Positions 1 through 7,481 of a DNA stretch of 19,210 nt are shown here, one piece after another; positions within the stretch are counted from its first letter, which is position 1, and each line of letters begins with the position of its first letter. This DNA comes from Alphaproteobacteria bacterium (GTDB lineage Bacteria; Pseudomonadota; Alphaproteobacteria; UBA2136; UBA6156). The notes beneath the pieces were generated by a model. The model had not been told where the DNA came from. It saw only the letters and a program-made list of their open reading frames with translations, and did no database searches. Where the stretch lies: assembly GCA_027490875.1 (NCBI GenBank), contig JAIXXE010000092.1, forward strand, positions 1-19,210, given 5' to 3'. Both the position numbers and the translations under genes were made by a program.

Positions 1-1317
1 CACCGTGACGTCGGCAGTCAGCCACACCAGCGCCACGCCTTGCCTAAGGTCGGGCGCGAACTCCAGCAACGCTGCCCCCAGAAAGGTGACGACCAAGAAC
101 CCGTACAGGTACGGCGTAGCCACCTTGGGCCCAAACACATACACCGCCCCCTGTTGGCCATAGTAACCCCAGCCCAGAATGGTGGTGAAGGCAAACAGGA
201 ACAGGCACACCGCCACCACGGCACTGCCAAGGCCATAGCCACCCACTTGCATAAAGCCAAGCCCCGCGTCAAACCCCGCTGCCGAAAGCGCCGCGCCCCC
301 GCTGGCCACGCCGCCCATCTGCCAAGCGCCGCTTACCAAAATCACCAGTGCGGTAAAGGTGCAAACAATCAGGGTATCGATAAAGGTTTGGGTCATGGCA
401 ATCAGGCCTTGCTCCACGGGGTGGCGGGTGCGGGCAGGGGCGGCGACAATCGCCGCACTGCCAAGCCCCGATTCGTTGCTGAAAATCCCCCGCGCCAAGC
501 CGTAGCGCATGGCAGCGGCCACCGCCGCCCCCGCAAAGCCGCCGCTGGCACTGGCGGGGCTGAAGGCGCTTTCAAAAATGAGGGTAAACACAGCGGGCAG
601 GTAGCTGGCATTCAGGGCCAAGATAATGCACCCCACCACCACATACAGGCCAATCATGAACGGCACCAACGCGCTGGCCGCTTGGGCAATACGGCTAAGG
701 CCCCCCAGCATAATCGCGCCCGCCGCCACGGTAATGGCCAGCCCAACCAACAGCGGCGAAAAGCCAAAGCTGGTAGCCATCACATCGGCCATGGAATTGC
801 TCTGCACCATCCCGCCAATGCTCAACGCTGCAAACGCCAGCGCCACGGCGTAGGCCACCCCAAGGCTGGGTAACCGCGCGCCATAGCGCAGGTAATACAT
901 CGGCCCGCCACGGATGCTGCCATCGGGCTGCGTTTGGCGGTAGTGCACGCCAAGCGTGGTTTCGGCAAACTTAAGCCCTAAGCCCAGCACGCCGCTCACC
1001 CACATCCAAAACACCGCCCCCGGGCCCCCCAACGCAATGGCGGTGGCAACGCCGGCAATGTTGCCAGTCCCTACCGTGGCGGCCAAGGCAGTCCAGAGCG
1101 CCGCACGGTTGCTGATAGTACCCTTGGCCAAGGGGTCGTGGTGGCGCGGGCCGACCAATTGCCACAGCGCGCCGGGCAGGCGGCGAATCGGCTGAAACCC
1201 CAGCAGCAGCATCAGGTAGCAGCCCGTGAGCAGGAGTAAAATGATGGTAGGCCAACCCCAAACCAGATCGGCAAGTGGCTGAAGGGCAGCGGTGGCGGTG
1301 GCGACAAATGTTTCCAT
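1..1317 (-). CDS. Sodium:alanine (AGCS family) symporter, C-terminus cut by window edge
   Basis: This is an inner-membrane transporter that imports a small neutral amino acid (alanine or glycine in characterised members) with sodium. Reading the minus strand from the ATG at 1317 gives 439 uninterrupted residues with no stop before the edge, so only the C-terminal tail is missing. The family core is clear: GTGNIAGV (about residues 83-90) followed by a GGPGAVFWMW stretch, then GGPMYYL (137-143), and later FSNESGLGSA. Many hydrophobic segments are spread along the protein, as expected for a multi-pass carrier. The ribosome-binding site is weak: a GGGG sits only two bases before the ATG. It lies downstream of the lipoprotein gene on the same strand, separated by about 100 bp that contain a strong hairpin, so it probably has its own transcript. 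The family is confident; the exact substrate is not. Confidence 0.93.
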   Translation of the reverse strand, partial: METFVATATAALQPLADLVWGWPTIILLLLTGCYLMLLLGFQPIRRLPGALWQLVGPRHHDPLAKGTISNRAALWTALAATVGTGNIAGVATAIALGGPGAVFWMWVSGVLGLGLKFAETTLGVHYRQTQPDGSIRGGPMYYLRYGARLPSLGVAYAVALAFAALSIGGMVQSNSMADVMATSFGFSPLLVGLAITVAAGAIMLGGLSRIAQAASALVPFMIGLYVVVGCIILALNASYLPAVFTLIFESAFSPASASGGFAGAAVAAAMRYGLARGIFSNESGLGSAAIVAAPARTRHPVEQGLIAMTQTFIDTLIVCTFTALVILVSGAWQMGGVASGGAALSAAGFDAGLGFMQVGGYGLGSAVVAVCLFLFAFTTILGWGYYGQQGAVYVFGPKVATPYLYGFLVVTFLGAALLEFAPDLRQGVALVWLTADVTV

Positions 1318-1376
1318 AACCCCAAGCTTACGCCACCCCTCAGGCGGGTGCAAGAGTGTATGGTGCGTGTATGCGC

Positions 1377-1398
1377 AACCGGCCCCACAGGGCCGGTT
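1377..1398 (-). terminator. GC-rich hairpin after the lipoprotein gene
   Basis: A perfect 9-bp inverted repeat, AACCGGCCC and GGGCCGGTT, encloses a 4-base loop 22 bp past the lipoprotein stop codon. No T tract follows on either strand, so it is only a candidate terminator. It could instead be a 3' stabilising structure or a bidirectional pause site. Confidence 0.45.
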
Positions 1399-1420
1399 GG
1401 TTAGGCAGATTACAGCTGGC

Positions 1421-1993
1421 TTAGAAGGGCTTAGGGATCAAGCCACTCAGCGATTGCATCGGCCCGAGCGGGTTGCTTTCCCGGCTGGTCGATTCGATGC
1501 TGGGTGTTCCGTTCCAGAGCTTATAGGTGACGGTGTTGTTTACCAGCACCAAGGTGGCGCTGAACTCCCACCCGCGTGTGGTGGTGCGTTTTTTAAAGCC
1601 GAACAGGTCGCTGGCAACGTTACCATCGCGTTGGTTTTTAATGTTCTGGCTACGAATCAGATAGCCTTGGCAAGCGTCACGGGCCTTCACGCAGCGCTTT
1701 ACACCTTCGGGCAAAGCTTCGTGGTTAAAGCTGCTCCCGAACAGGTTCACCACATCCACATAGTTGAGCAGGCGGGTGTTGGGCACCTTTTCAGGGTCGA
1801 AGCCTAAAATGACCAGGGCTTCCTTCGTGGTATTGGTATCGATGCGGTCAAACGCAGCCTTGGCGCTGTGGTAGTCGGCCCATGGTGATGCAGTAATATT
1901 GCCCGAACTAGGCAAGACTGTGCAGGCGCTCAGCCCGACCACCAGCGCGAGGGCCGCGCCGGCCTTAAGCTGTTGGAGAGTGGGGTGAGTCAT
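1421..1993 (-). CDS. Putative lipoprotein, conserved unknown type
   Basis: This 190-residue protein has a short N-terminal region, a hydrophobic stretch and a lipobox LSAC, with the lipidated cysteine at residue 24. That predicts secretion, cleavage by signal peptidase II and anchoring in an envelope membrane. Residue +2 is Thr rather than Asp, which by the enteric rule favours the outer membrane. The mature part has two close cysteines (CVKARDAC) and a C-terminal stretch GWEFSATLVLVNNTVTYKLW. That stretch resembles, from memory, an uncharacterised group of proteobacterial lipoproteins that end in a similar 'YKLW-G-P-I' pattern. The start is well supported by AAAGGAG nine bases upstream. Function is unknown, and the neighbours (a symporter and, divergently, the lipid genes) do not settle it. 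Confidence 0.85.
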   Translation of the reverse strand: MTHPTLQQLKAGAALALVVGLSACTVLPSSGNITASPWADYHSAKAAFDRIDTNTTKEALVILGFDPEKVPNTRLLNYVDVVNLFGSSFNHEALPEGVKRCVKARDACQGYLIRSQNIKNQRDGNVASDLFGFKKRTTTRGWEFSATLVLVNNTVTYKLWNGTPSIESTSRESNPLGPMQSLSGLIPKPF

Positions 1994-2043
1994 GGGTTGG
2001 GACTCCTTTCTGTTGTCTTATGCAGAGGGCTACCACCCATGCA

Positions 2044-2073
2044 GGGGGGCCGCACCCCCCGTTGCATTGCAAC
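2044..2073. repeat. G6/C6 hairpin next to a GTTGCA/TGCAAC inverted repeat
   Basis: GGGGGG and CCCCCC are separated by five bases (2044-2060) and are directly followed by GTTGCA-T-TGCAAC (2061-2073). For the lipoprotein gene this would fall in or near the 5' leader or promoter. No T tract follows, so a terminator is not supported. Confidence 0.5.
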
Positions 2074-2225
2074 AAACAGAAGCCCATGAAAATACTGAAA
2101 TGATTGCCGTAATGGTGCATTGCGACAGGCCAAAACCGTTCCTGACAAGCCACAGGGGGTACCATAAGTGTAGGATTTTGTTGCACTGCGCCATGGAATG
2201 CTACTGCATAAGAGATAGAAGAACC

Positions 2226-2234
2226 TGCTACACT
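2226..2234 (+). promoter_or_regulatory. Possible extended -10 element before the acyltransferase fusion
   Basis: TGC followed by TACACT matches an extended -10 pattern 14 bp before the ATG at 2248. No good -35 is seen at the right distance. If used, the transcript would have a leader of only about seven bases, which would fit the absence of a Shine-Dalgarno. The match is weak and is inferred from sequence alone. Confidence 0.3.
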
Positions 2235-2247
2235 CACCCAACCACGC

Positions 2248-4581
2248 ATGATCAAAGACCCTCTCCCCACGCTTCAGCCCCGTACCTACGGGCGCTGGAT
2301 GCGCCTTGCCGAGCGCGTGGCCCGCGTGGTGGGGCTTAAGCTGCAAGTACGGGGCTTTACCAGCCACTTGCAGGAAGGCGAGATTTTTCTGTTTAACCAT
2401 TTTACGCGCATCGAAACCTGCATCCCGCCGCTGTTGCTCTGGCAGCAAACGGGCGGCTTTGCCCGTAGTGTAACGCACCATGGGCTGTACCATGTGCACC
2501 CGTGGCTGCGGCGGTTTTTGCTCGATACCGGCTGCGTACCCAGCGATCTGCCCGATTTGTTACCCTATCTGGCGGCCGAAATATTGCGTGGCCGCAAGGT
2601 CGTGATTTTCCCCGAAGGCGGCCTGATTAAAGACAAACGCATTTTCGATGACCGCGGCAACTATGCCGTACGCGGGGCCGACAACCGTGGCCCACGCCCG
2701 CATCACCGGGGCGCGGCGGTGCTGGCGGTGTACCTCGATATCTTTAAGGCGCACATCCGCGACGCAAACACGCGCGGCGATACCGCCACCCTCACTCACT
2801 GGGTGCAAGAGTTAAGCCTGCCGGGGGTTCCCGCCCTGCTGGCGGCCTGTACCCACCCCACCAAGGTGGTGCCAAGCACCCTTACCTTCTTCCCCATCCG
2901 GAGCGAAAGCAACCTGCTGGTGCGCGCGATTGAGTCTGTATTTGGCGAGCTGCCCGAGCGCACCCGCGATGAAGTGATTATGGAAACCAATCTGCTGCTG
3001 CGGCCTACCGACCTTGCCCTCTATGTTGGGCGGGTTTTGCCAACAGCTTGGGACCCACCCAAAGCCGAAGCCATGCTGTGGCGCCATGCGCTGCGGAACG
3101 TCACCACCATGGCCCAGCTGTTTGCGCTGGAACTTGACCATGCCCAGTGGCTGCACGGCCCCTTGGCGCACCGCACGTTAAATGCCGTAACCACCCAGCG
3201 CGACCGCGCCACGCGCGCGCTTTATGGTGGCTTAACGGTCAACCTTCATCATGTGGTGGCAACCCTGATTGCCGACTACCACGCCGCTGGCCACGACGAT
3301 CTGCCCGAAACCGTGTTTGATGAAGCGGTGTTTTGGGCCGTGTACCGGTTGCAGGAACAGGCCCAGCATAACCCAAGCCTGCCGCTGGAACAAAGCCTGG
3401 CCGAACCCGCCACGCTGCTGGCCTTGGCGCAGGGCACGCATCACCCGTACAGCCGGTTTTTGGCCATGCTCCGTAACGCCCGCTTGGTGAAGCGCGGCGG
3501 TGGGCGGATGCGGCTGTCGCAACGGCTTGATGATGCGGTGGGGCCGCACGAAATTAGGCTAGAAAACCCGGTGCGGCTGCACGTGAACGAGGCGGCGTCG
3601 CAACCTGCCATTCGGCTGGCCGCCATGTGGGCAACACAGCAAAGCGGGCAGCCAGGGTTACGCCATGAGTGGGCGGATGTGGTGCTGCAAACCGAGCGCA
3701 CATTGGCCCAGGCACGCACCACTGCAGCTGCCGACCAAGCCCTGCCCGCAGGCATTACTGCCACCCAACCCTTTTGCTTAAAACCGCATGCGAGCAAAGA
3801 CCAACCGCAAAAGACCCACACTGTCGGTGTGCTGATGCTCCATGGCCTTGGCGCCACCCCAGCCCAAAGCCGCCCGTTGGCCGAAGAATTGCAGGCCTTG
3901 GGCTACGGCGTGCATGCACTATGTTTGCCCGGTCATGGCGGCCAGCCTGCCGATATGTTTCCCATCAACGCTACCGACTGGGTGGCCGCCGCGCGCTTAG
4001 GTCTTCAGGTACTGCGCGCTCAAGGCTACACAAAGCTGGTGCTCGTTGGGTTTTCAACCGGCGCGTTGGTGGCGCTGCAGGTGGCGCGTAAGGCGCCGGA
4101 AGGAGTGGTCGGGGTGGTGGCCGTCGCACCTGCACTGCGCTTGGTATCGCCGTGGCGGCTGCTGTTGCCGGTTGGGGAAGCCATCAACCTGTTGGCCAAA
4201 ATTACGTTAGGGTGGGCCATCCCACAATGGCGGCATGGTATCATTCCGTTTTACCCCATGAAACCTAGCCATCCAGCCGAACAATACGCCCAGGTGCCAG
4301 TGCGCACGTTAGGGGTGTTGCAGGGCTTGGCACGGCGCGTAAGGCGGTTAAACCGCTTGCCTATGCCTGTGTATATATTGCATGGCACGGCCGACCGCGT
4401 GGCCGACTACGCCACCAGCGCCCACTGGGTTGCCAAGCTTACCAGCCCCGCCACCATGGTAACGTTGCCCGATGCCAGCCACGATGTGTTCCGCACCAAC
4501 ACGGCTAACAGCTGGGCCCATGCCATTCAAGCCGTGCAGCAGTTGCTCAAACGAACCCAAGAGGGCTCTGACCATGCCTAA
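2248..4581 (+). CDS. Fusion protein: PlsC-type acyltransferase plus alpha/beta hydrolase
   Basis: This 777-residue protein has two recognisable enzyme domains. The N-terminal part resembles glycerophospholipid acyltransferases: NHFTRIE at 50-56 sits where the family has NH-x-(S/T)-x-x-D, and FPEGG at 121-125 matches the phosphate-binding block. A mainly helical middle region (about 250-510) has no motif I recognise. The C-terminal part (about 525-770) is an alpha/beta hydrolase of the monoacylglycerol-lipase or esterase type: HG oxyanion region at 532-533, nucleophile GFSTG with Ser603, Asp716 in HGTADRV, and His745 in ASHDV. The catalytic aspartate of the acyltransferase motif appears as Glu56. 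No Shine-Dalgarno precedes the ATG at 2248; a later ATG at 2299 is possible but would remove N-terminal sequence. It overlaps fadD by 8 bp, which suggests coupled translation and a role in acyl-lipid turnover. The substrate is unknown. Confidence 0.85.
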   Translation: MIKDPLPTLQPRTYGRWMRLAERVARVVGLKLQVRGFTSHLQEGEIFLFNHFTRIETCIPPLLLWQQTGGFARSVTHHGLYHVHPWLRRFLLDTGCVPSDLPDLLPYLAAEILRGRKVVIFPEGGLIKDKRIFDDRGNYAVRGADNRGPRPHHRGAAVLAVYLDIFKAHIRDANTRGDTATLTHWVQELSLPGVPALLAACTHPTKVVPSTLTFFPIRSESNLLVRAIESVFGELPERTRDEVIMETNLLLRPTDLALYVGRVLPTAWDPPKAEAMLWRHALRNVTTMAQLFALELDHAQWLHGPLAHRTLNAVTTQRDRATRALYGGLTVNLHHVVATLIADYHAAGHDDLPETVFDEAVFWAVYRLQEQAQHNPSLPLEQSLAEPATLLALAQGTHHPYSRFLAMLRNARLVKRGGGRMRLSQRLDDAVGPHEIRLENPVRLHVNEAASQPAIRLAAMWATQQSGQPGLRHEWADVVLQTERTLAQARTTAAADQALPAGITATQPFCLKPHASKDQPQKTHTVGVLMLHGLGATPAQSRPLAEELQALGYGVHALCLPGHGGQPADMFPINATDWVAAARLGLQVLRAQGYTKLVLVGFSTGALVALQVARKAPEGVVGVVAVAPALRLVSPWRLLLPVGEAINLLAKITLGWAIPQWRHGIIPFYPMKPSHPAEQYAQVPVRTLGVLQGLARRVRRLNRLPMPVYILHGTADRVADYATSAHWVAKLTSPATMVTLPDASHDVFRTNTANSWAHAIQAVQQLLKRTQEGSDHA

Positions 4582-6244
4582 AAAAACCATTCACCCATGG
4601 CTGGCACACTATCCGGCCCATGTGCCTGCCACAGTGAAGGTGCCCCAGGGGGGCCTGCCGCAGGTATTTCTGCAAAGCGCCGAAGCCTACCCCAACCGCG
4701 TGTATCTCAGCTTTATCGGGCGTGATTTTACCTACGCCACCATCCAAGCGCGCGTCCAGTCTATGGCAGCCATGCTGCAACAGCTGGGGCTGCCCCAAGG
4801 GACCCGCGTGGCCCTATGCCTGCCTAATTGCCCAGCCTATGTGGCGGCCTTTTGGGGTACATTGCTGGCGGGCTTTCAGGTGGTGAATCTTAACCCCTTG
4901 CTGACTGCTGCCGAACTCCATCACGAACTGATCGACAGCGGCGCTAGGGTGCTGCTGACCTTTAACCTTAACCCCACGTTTGGTAAGTTAGCGGAAGCCG
5001 TGGCAGGCACCCCCATTCAGCATTGCATCGTCAGCGACTTGGCCAGCGACATGCCCGCCCTGACGGGGTTTGGGTTTCGGTTGCTGAAGTGGCAAAGCCG
5101 CGTGCGAACGCTGCCCCTAGGCTGGCAGTGGCAAGCCATGGTGATGGCCAAGCCTGAGGCCTATAAACCAACCGCCTTGCAAGGCAGCCAGACTGCCTTG
5201 TTGCAATACACGGGTGGCACCACCGGCATGCCTAAAGCCGCGATGCTGACCCATCAAGGCCTATTGGCCAACACCGCACAGGTAAAAGCGTGGCTGGGCG
5301 AGGTAAACCCGCAGGGCGAAACCATGGTAGCGGTGCTACCGCTCTTTCACGTCTTTGCCCTTACATCGGTGTTGCTGATGGGCACCGCCGTAGCCGCCCG
5401 CATTGTGTTGATGCCTCAATTCGCCCTGAAAGATTTGTTGCGCATTATCGCCAAGGATCGGCCCACCTTGCTGCCTGGCGTGCCCACGTTGTTCAATGCG
5501 CTTGCTACGCACCCATTGGCGGCCAAAACCAACCTGCGTTGCCTGCGTTTTTGCATTGCAGGCGGGGCACCCCTGCCTGCCGTTGTAAAACAGACATTTG
5601 AAGCCAAGAGTGGGGTGCGTATTGCCGAGGGCTATGGCCTGACCGAAGCCTCGCCGGTACTGGCCTGCAACCCCACCACGGGCGATGCCACCGCAGGCAG
5701 TGTTGGCTACCCACTGCCGGGTACGGTGGTGGAAATTCGTGCCGCCTCAGCCCCGCACCGCGCCAAGCAGCGGGGTGAGATTGGCGAAATCTGGGCCAAG
5801 GGCCCGCAGCTGATGGCTGGCTATTGGCGCAACCCCAAGGCCACCAAGGATGTGCTGCGGGATGGTTGGCTACGCACCGGTGATATGGGGTTTTTGGATG
5901 AATCGGGCGCCCTGCATGTGGTCGACAGGCTTAAAGATATGATTATTGTGAATGGTTACAAGGTCTATCCACGCCAAGTGGAGGAGGTGCTGGCCCAACA
6001 CCCCGCCGTGGCCGAGGTGATTGTGCTGGGCATTGCGCACGCCAAAATGGGCGAAGCCGCCAAGGCTTTTGTAACCCTCAAAACCCCCATTAAGCCCGAG
6101 GAATTGCGCCTTTGGGCCAATGCGCGCTTAAATAAATTGGCCCAACTGGCGGCGTTAGAAGTACGCGAAGTGTTGCCAAAAACCCTCGTAGGCAAGCTCT
6201 CCCGTAAGGAGTTAGCGGCAGAAGAACGCGCCAAGCGCAGCTAG
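4574..6244 (+). CDS. fadD: Long-chain fatty-acid--CoA ligase
   Basis: This enzyme activates free fatty acids to acyl-CoA with ATP, through an acyl-adenylate, before beta-oxidation or lipid synthesis. The 556-residue protein has the ANL superfamily landmarks in order: P-loop YTGGTTGMPK at 212-221, YGLTEASP at 354-361, the fatty-acyl-CoA synthetase signature from WLRTGD to DRLKDMIIVNGYK at about 432-463, and the C-terminal catalytic lysine at about 541 in TLVGKLSRKEL. The start at 4574 is chosen because it overlaps the preceding stop by 8 bp, has GAGG nine bases upstream, and begins just ahead of the conserved N-terminus. An in-frame ATG at 4472 lies deep within the upstream gene and is rejected. 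There is no obvious membrane anchor. The overlap links it to the hydrolase/acyltransferase, whose released acids it could activate. Confidence 0.93.
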   Translation: MPKKTIHPWLAHYPAHVPATVKVPQGGLPQVFLQSAEAYPNRVYLSFIGRDFTYATIQARVQSMAAMLQQLGLPQGTRVALCLPNCPAYVAAFWGTLLAGFQVVNLNPLLTAAELHHELIDSGARVLLTFNLNPTFGKLAEAVAGTPIQHCIVSDLASDMPALTGFGFRLLKWQSRVRTLPLGWQWQAMVMAKPEAYKPTALQGSQTALLQYTGGTTGMPKAAMLTHQGLLANTAQVKAWLGEVNPQGETMVAVLPLFHVFALTSVLLMGTAVAARIVLMPQFALKDLLRIIAKDRPTLLPGVPTLFNALATHPLAAKTNLRCLRFCIAGGAPLPAVVKQTFEAKSGVRIAEGYGLTEASPVLACNPTTGDATAGSVGYPLPGTVVEIRAASAPHRAKQRGEIGEIWAKGPQLMAGYWRNPKATKDVLRDGWLRTGDMGFLDESGALHVVDRLKDMIIVNGYKVYPRQVEEVLAQHPAVAEVIVLGIAHAKMGEAAKAFVTLKTPIKPEELRLWANARLNKLAQLAALEVREVLPKTLVGKLSRKELAAEERAKRS

Positions 6245-6247
6245 GTC

Positions 6248-6256
6248 TGGTATAGT
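6248..6256 (+). promoter_or_regulatory. Extended -10 promoter for the thiolase operon
   Basis: TGG followed by TATAGT is a good extended -10 box. It lies just after the fadD stop codon and 32 bp before the thiolase ATG. No -35 is visible at 17 bp, as is common for extended -10 promoters. Predicted transcription start is near 6262-6264, inside the inverted repeat that follows. Confidence 0.55.
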
Positions 6257-6259
6257 CCC

Positions 6260-6277
6260 TTCAAAGAAGACTTTGAA
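6260..6277. promoter_or_regulatory. Inverted repeat, probable operator for beta-oxidation genes
   Basis: TTCAAAG, AAGA, CTTTGAA form a perfect 7-bp inverted repeat with a 4-bp centre. It overlaps the predicted start point of the extended -10 promoter and abuts the AAAGG ribosome-binding site of the thiolase gene. A palindrome over the start point, ahead of fatty-acid genes, is the usual place for a TetR-type acyl-CoA-responsive repressor. No regulator gene is present in the window, so the binding protein is unknown. Confidence 0.5.
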
Positions 6278-6288
6278 AGGCTCCGACC

Positions 6289-7479
6289 ATGACCAAACCC
6301 CGCCCTACCGCACCGGTAACCCCGCCTCAGGATGCTGCCAAACAGGCCGTGATTGTGGCCTACGCGCGCAGCCCCTTTACGCCTGCCACCAAGGGGGCAT
6401 TGGCCACCGTGCGGCCCGACGACCTTGCCGCCCAAGTGCTGCAGGGGCTGTTGCAACGGGTGAAGGTAAAACCCGCCGACATTGAAGATATAATTTTGGG
6501 CTGCGCCTTTCCGGAAGGCGAGCAGGGTTTTAACGTGGCCCGCTTGGTAGCGCTGTTGGCTGGGTTACCGCAGGGAGTTGCGGGGATGACCATCAACCGC
6601 TTTTGTGGCTCATCGATGCAGGCCATTCATGCTGCAGCGGGCAACATTGCGCTGGGTATGGGCGAGGTGTTTGTGTGCGGCGGCGTAGAGAGCATGAGTC
6701 GCATCCCGATTGGCGGGTACAACCCGCTGCCCAACCCTGCCCTTCATGCCAAGCTGGCCGGGGCCTACATGGGGATGGGGGAAACCGCAGAAAATGTCGC
6801 CGCGCTGTACAGCATCGACCGCGCCACCCAAGATGCCTTCGCCGCCGCCAGCCACCATAAGGCTGCCGCCGCCCAAGCCGCCGGTAAGTTAACCGAAGAA
6901 ATTGTGCCCATCACCCGCCCCGATGGCGTGGTGGTGCGCGAAGACGGCTGCATCCGTGCCGACACCACCGCCACCACACTGGCTACACTTAAGCCCGCGT
7001 TCAAAGACCAAGGCAGCGTGACGGCAGGCAGCTCATCACCCCTGACCGATGGCGCCGCCTTTGTGCTGGTGACCAGCCAAGCCTACGCCGAACGGCATCG
7101 GCTGCCGATTCTGGCTGCGGTTAAAAGTTTCGCCGTGAGCGGCTGCGCGCCCGAAACCATGGGGTTAGGGCCAATCGGCGCCAGCCAAAAGGCGCTGGAG
7201 CGCGCTGGGCTGACCATGCAAGATATCGACCTGATTGAACTGAACGAAGCCTTTGCGGCCCAAGGATTGGCGGTGATTCGCGACCTTAAGATGCCGCAGG
7301 AAAAAATAAACCTCGATGGCGGGGCGATTGCGTTAGGCCACCCGTTGGGTGCCACCGGCGCCCGCATTACGGGCAAGGCGGCTGCACTGCTGCAACGGCA
7401 AGGCCAGCGCTACGCGCTGGTAACCCAATGCATTGGCGGCGGGCAGGGCATCGCCACCGTGCTGGAAGCGGTGCAGTAG
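6289..7479 (+). CDS. fadA: Acetyl-CoA acyltransferase (3-ketoacyl-CoA thiolase)
   Basis: This enzyme cleaves 3-ketoacyl-CoA with CoA to acetyl-CoA plus an acyl-CoA two carbons shorter, the last step of the beta-oxidation cycle. The 396-residue length is normal for thiolases. Catalytic features are complete: nucleophilic Cys106 in NRFCGSSMQA, Asn319 in NEAFAAQGLAV, His351 in GGAIALGHPLGATGARI, and Cys381 in CIGGGQG. AAAGG lies eight bases before the ATG. The gene is followed after two bases by the hydroxyacyl-CoA dehydrogenase/hydratase gene, the classic partner that makes its substrate. The symbol fadA is by role and context; fadI or a biosynthetic acetyl-CoA acetyltransferase cannot be excluded by motif alone. 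Confidence 0.92.
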   Translation: MTKPRPTAPVTPPQDAAKQAVIVAYARSPFTPATKGALATVRPDDLAAQVLQGLLQRVKVKPADIEDIILGCAFPEGEQGFNVARLVALLAGLPQGVAGMTINRFCGSSMQAIHAAAGNIALGMGEVFVCGGVESMSRIPIGGYNPLPNPALHAKLAGAYMGMGETAENVAALYSIDRATQDAFAAASHHKAAAAQAAGKLTEEIVPITRPDGVVVREDGCIRADTTATTLATLKPAFKDQGSVTAGSSSPLTDGAAFVLVTSQAYAERHRLPILAAVKSFAVSGCAPETMGLGPIGASQKALERAGLTMQDIDLIELNEAFAAQGLAVIRDLKMPQEKINLDGGAIALGHPLGATGARITGKAAALLQRQGQRYALVTQCIGGGQGIATVLEAVQ

Positions 7480-7481
7480 CG

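Larger units (their letters stand above)
1994..2247. other. Divergent intergenic region without a supported gene
   Basis: This 254-bp gap lies between the divergent lipoprotein gene and the acyltransferase fusion. Open frames across it have no convincing ribosome-binding site or protein character. It holds a G6/C6 hairpin (2044-2060), an adjacent GTTGCA-T-TGCAAC inverted repeat (2061-2073), and the decamer CTGCATAAGA facing outward on both strands (minus at 2016-2025, plus at 2204-2213). These are likely control elements for one or both genes. Confidence 0.6.

Noticed and set aside
40..873. Long plus-strand open frame at the left edge (277 codons)
   Set aside because: Its translation is low-complexity (His, Gly, Arg and Gln rich), and the opposite strand encodes a clear AGCS transporter across the same bases.
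1318..1420. Possible glycine riboswitch before the amino-acid symporter
   Set aside because: The gap is only 103 bp, and I see no tandem aptamer-like conserved core, just a simple hairpin.
4472..4573. Upstream in-frame ATG for fadD giving a 34-residue extension
   Set aside because: It lies inside the hydrolase active-site region of the previous gene, whereas the ATG at 4574 has a ribosome-binding site and a normal overlap.
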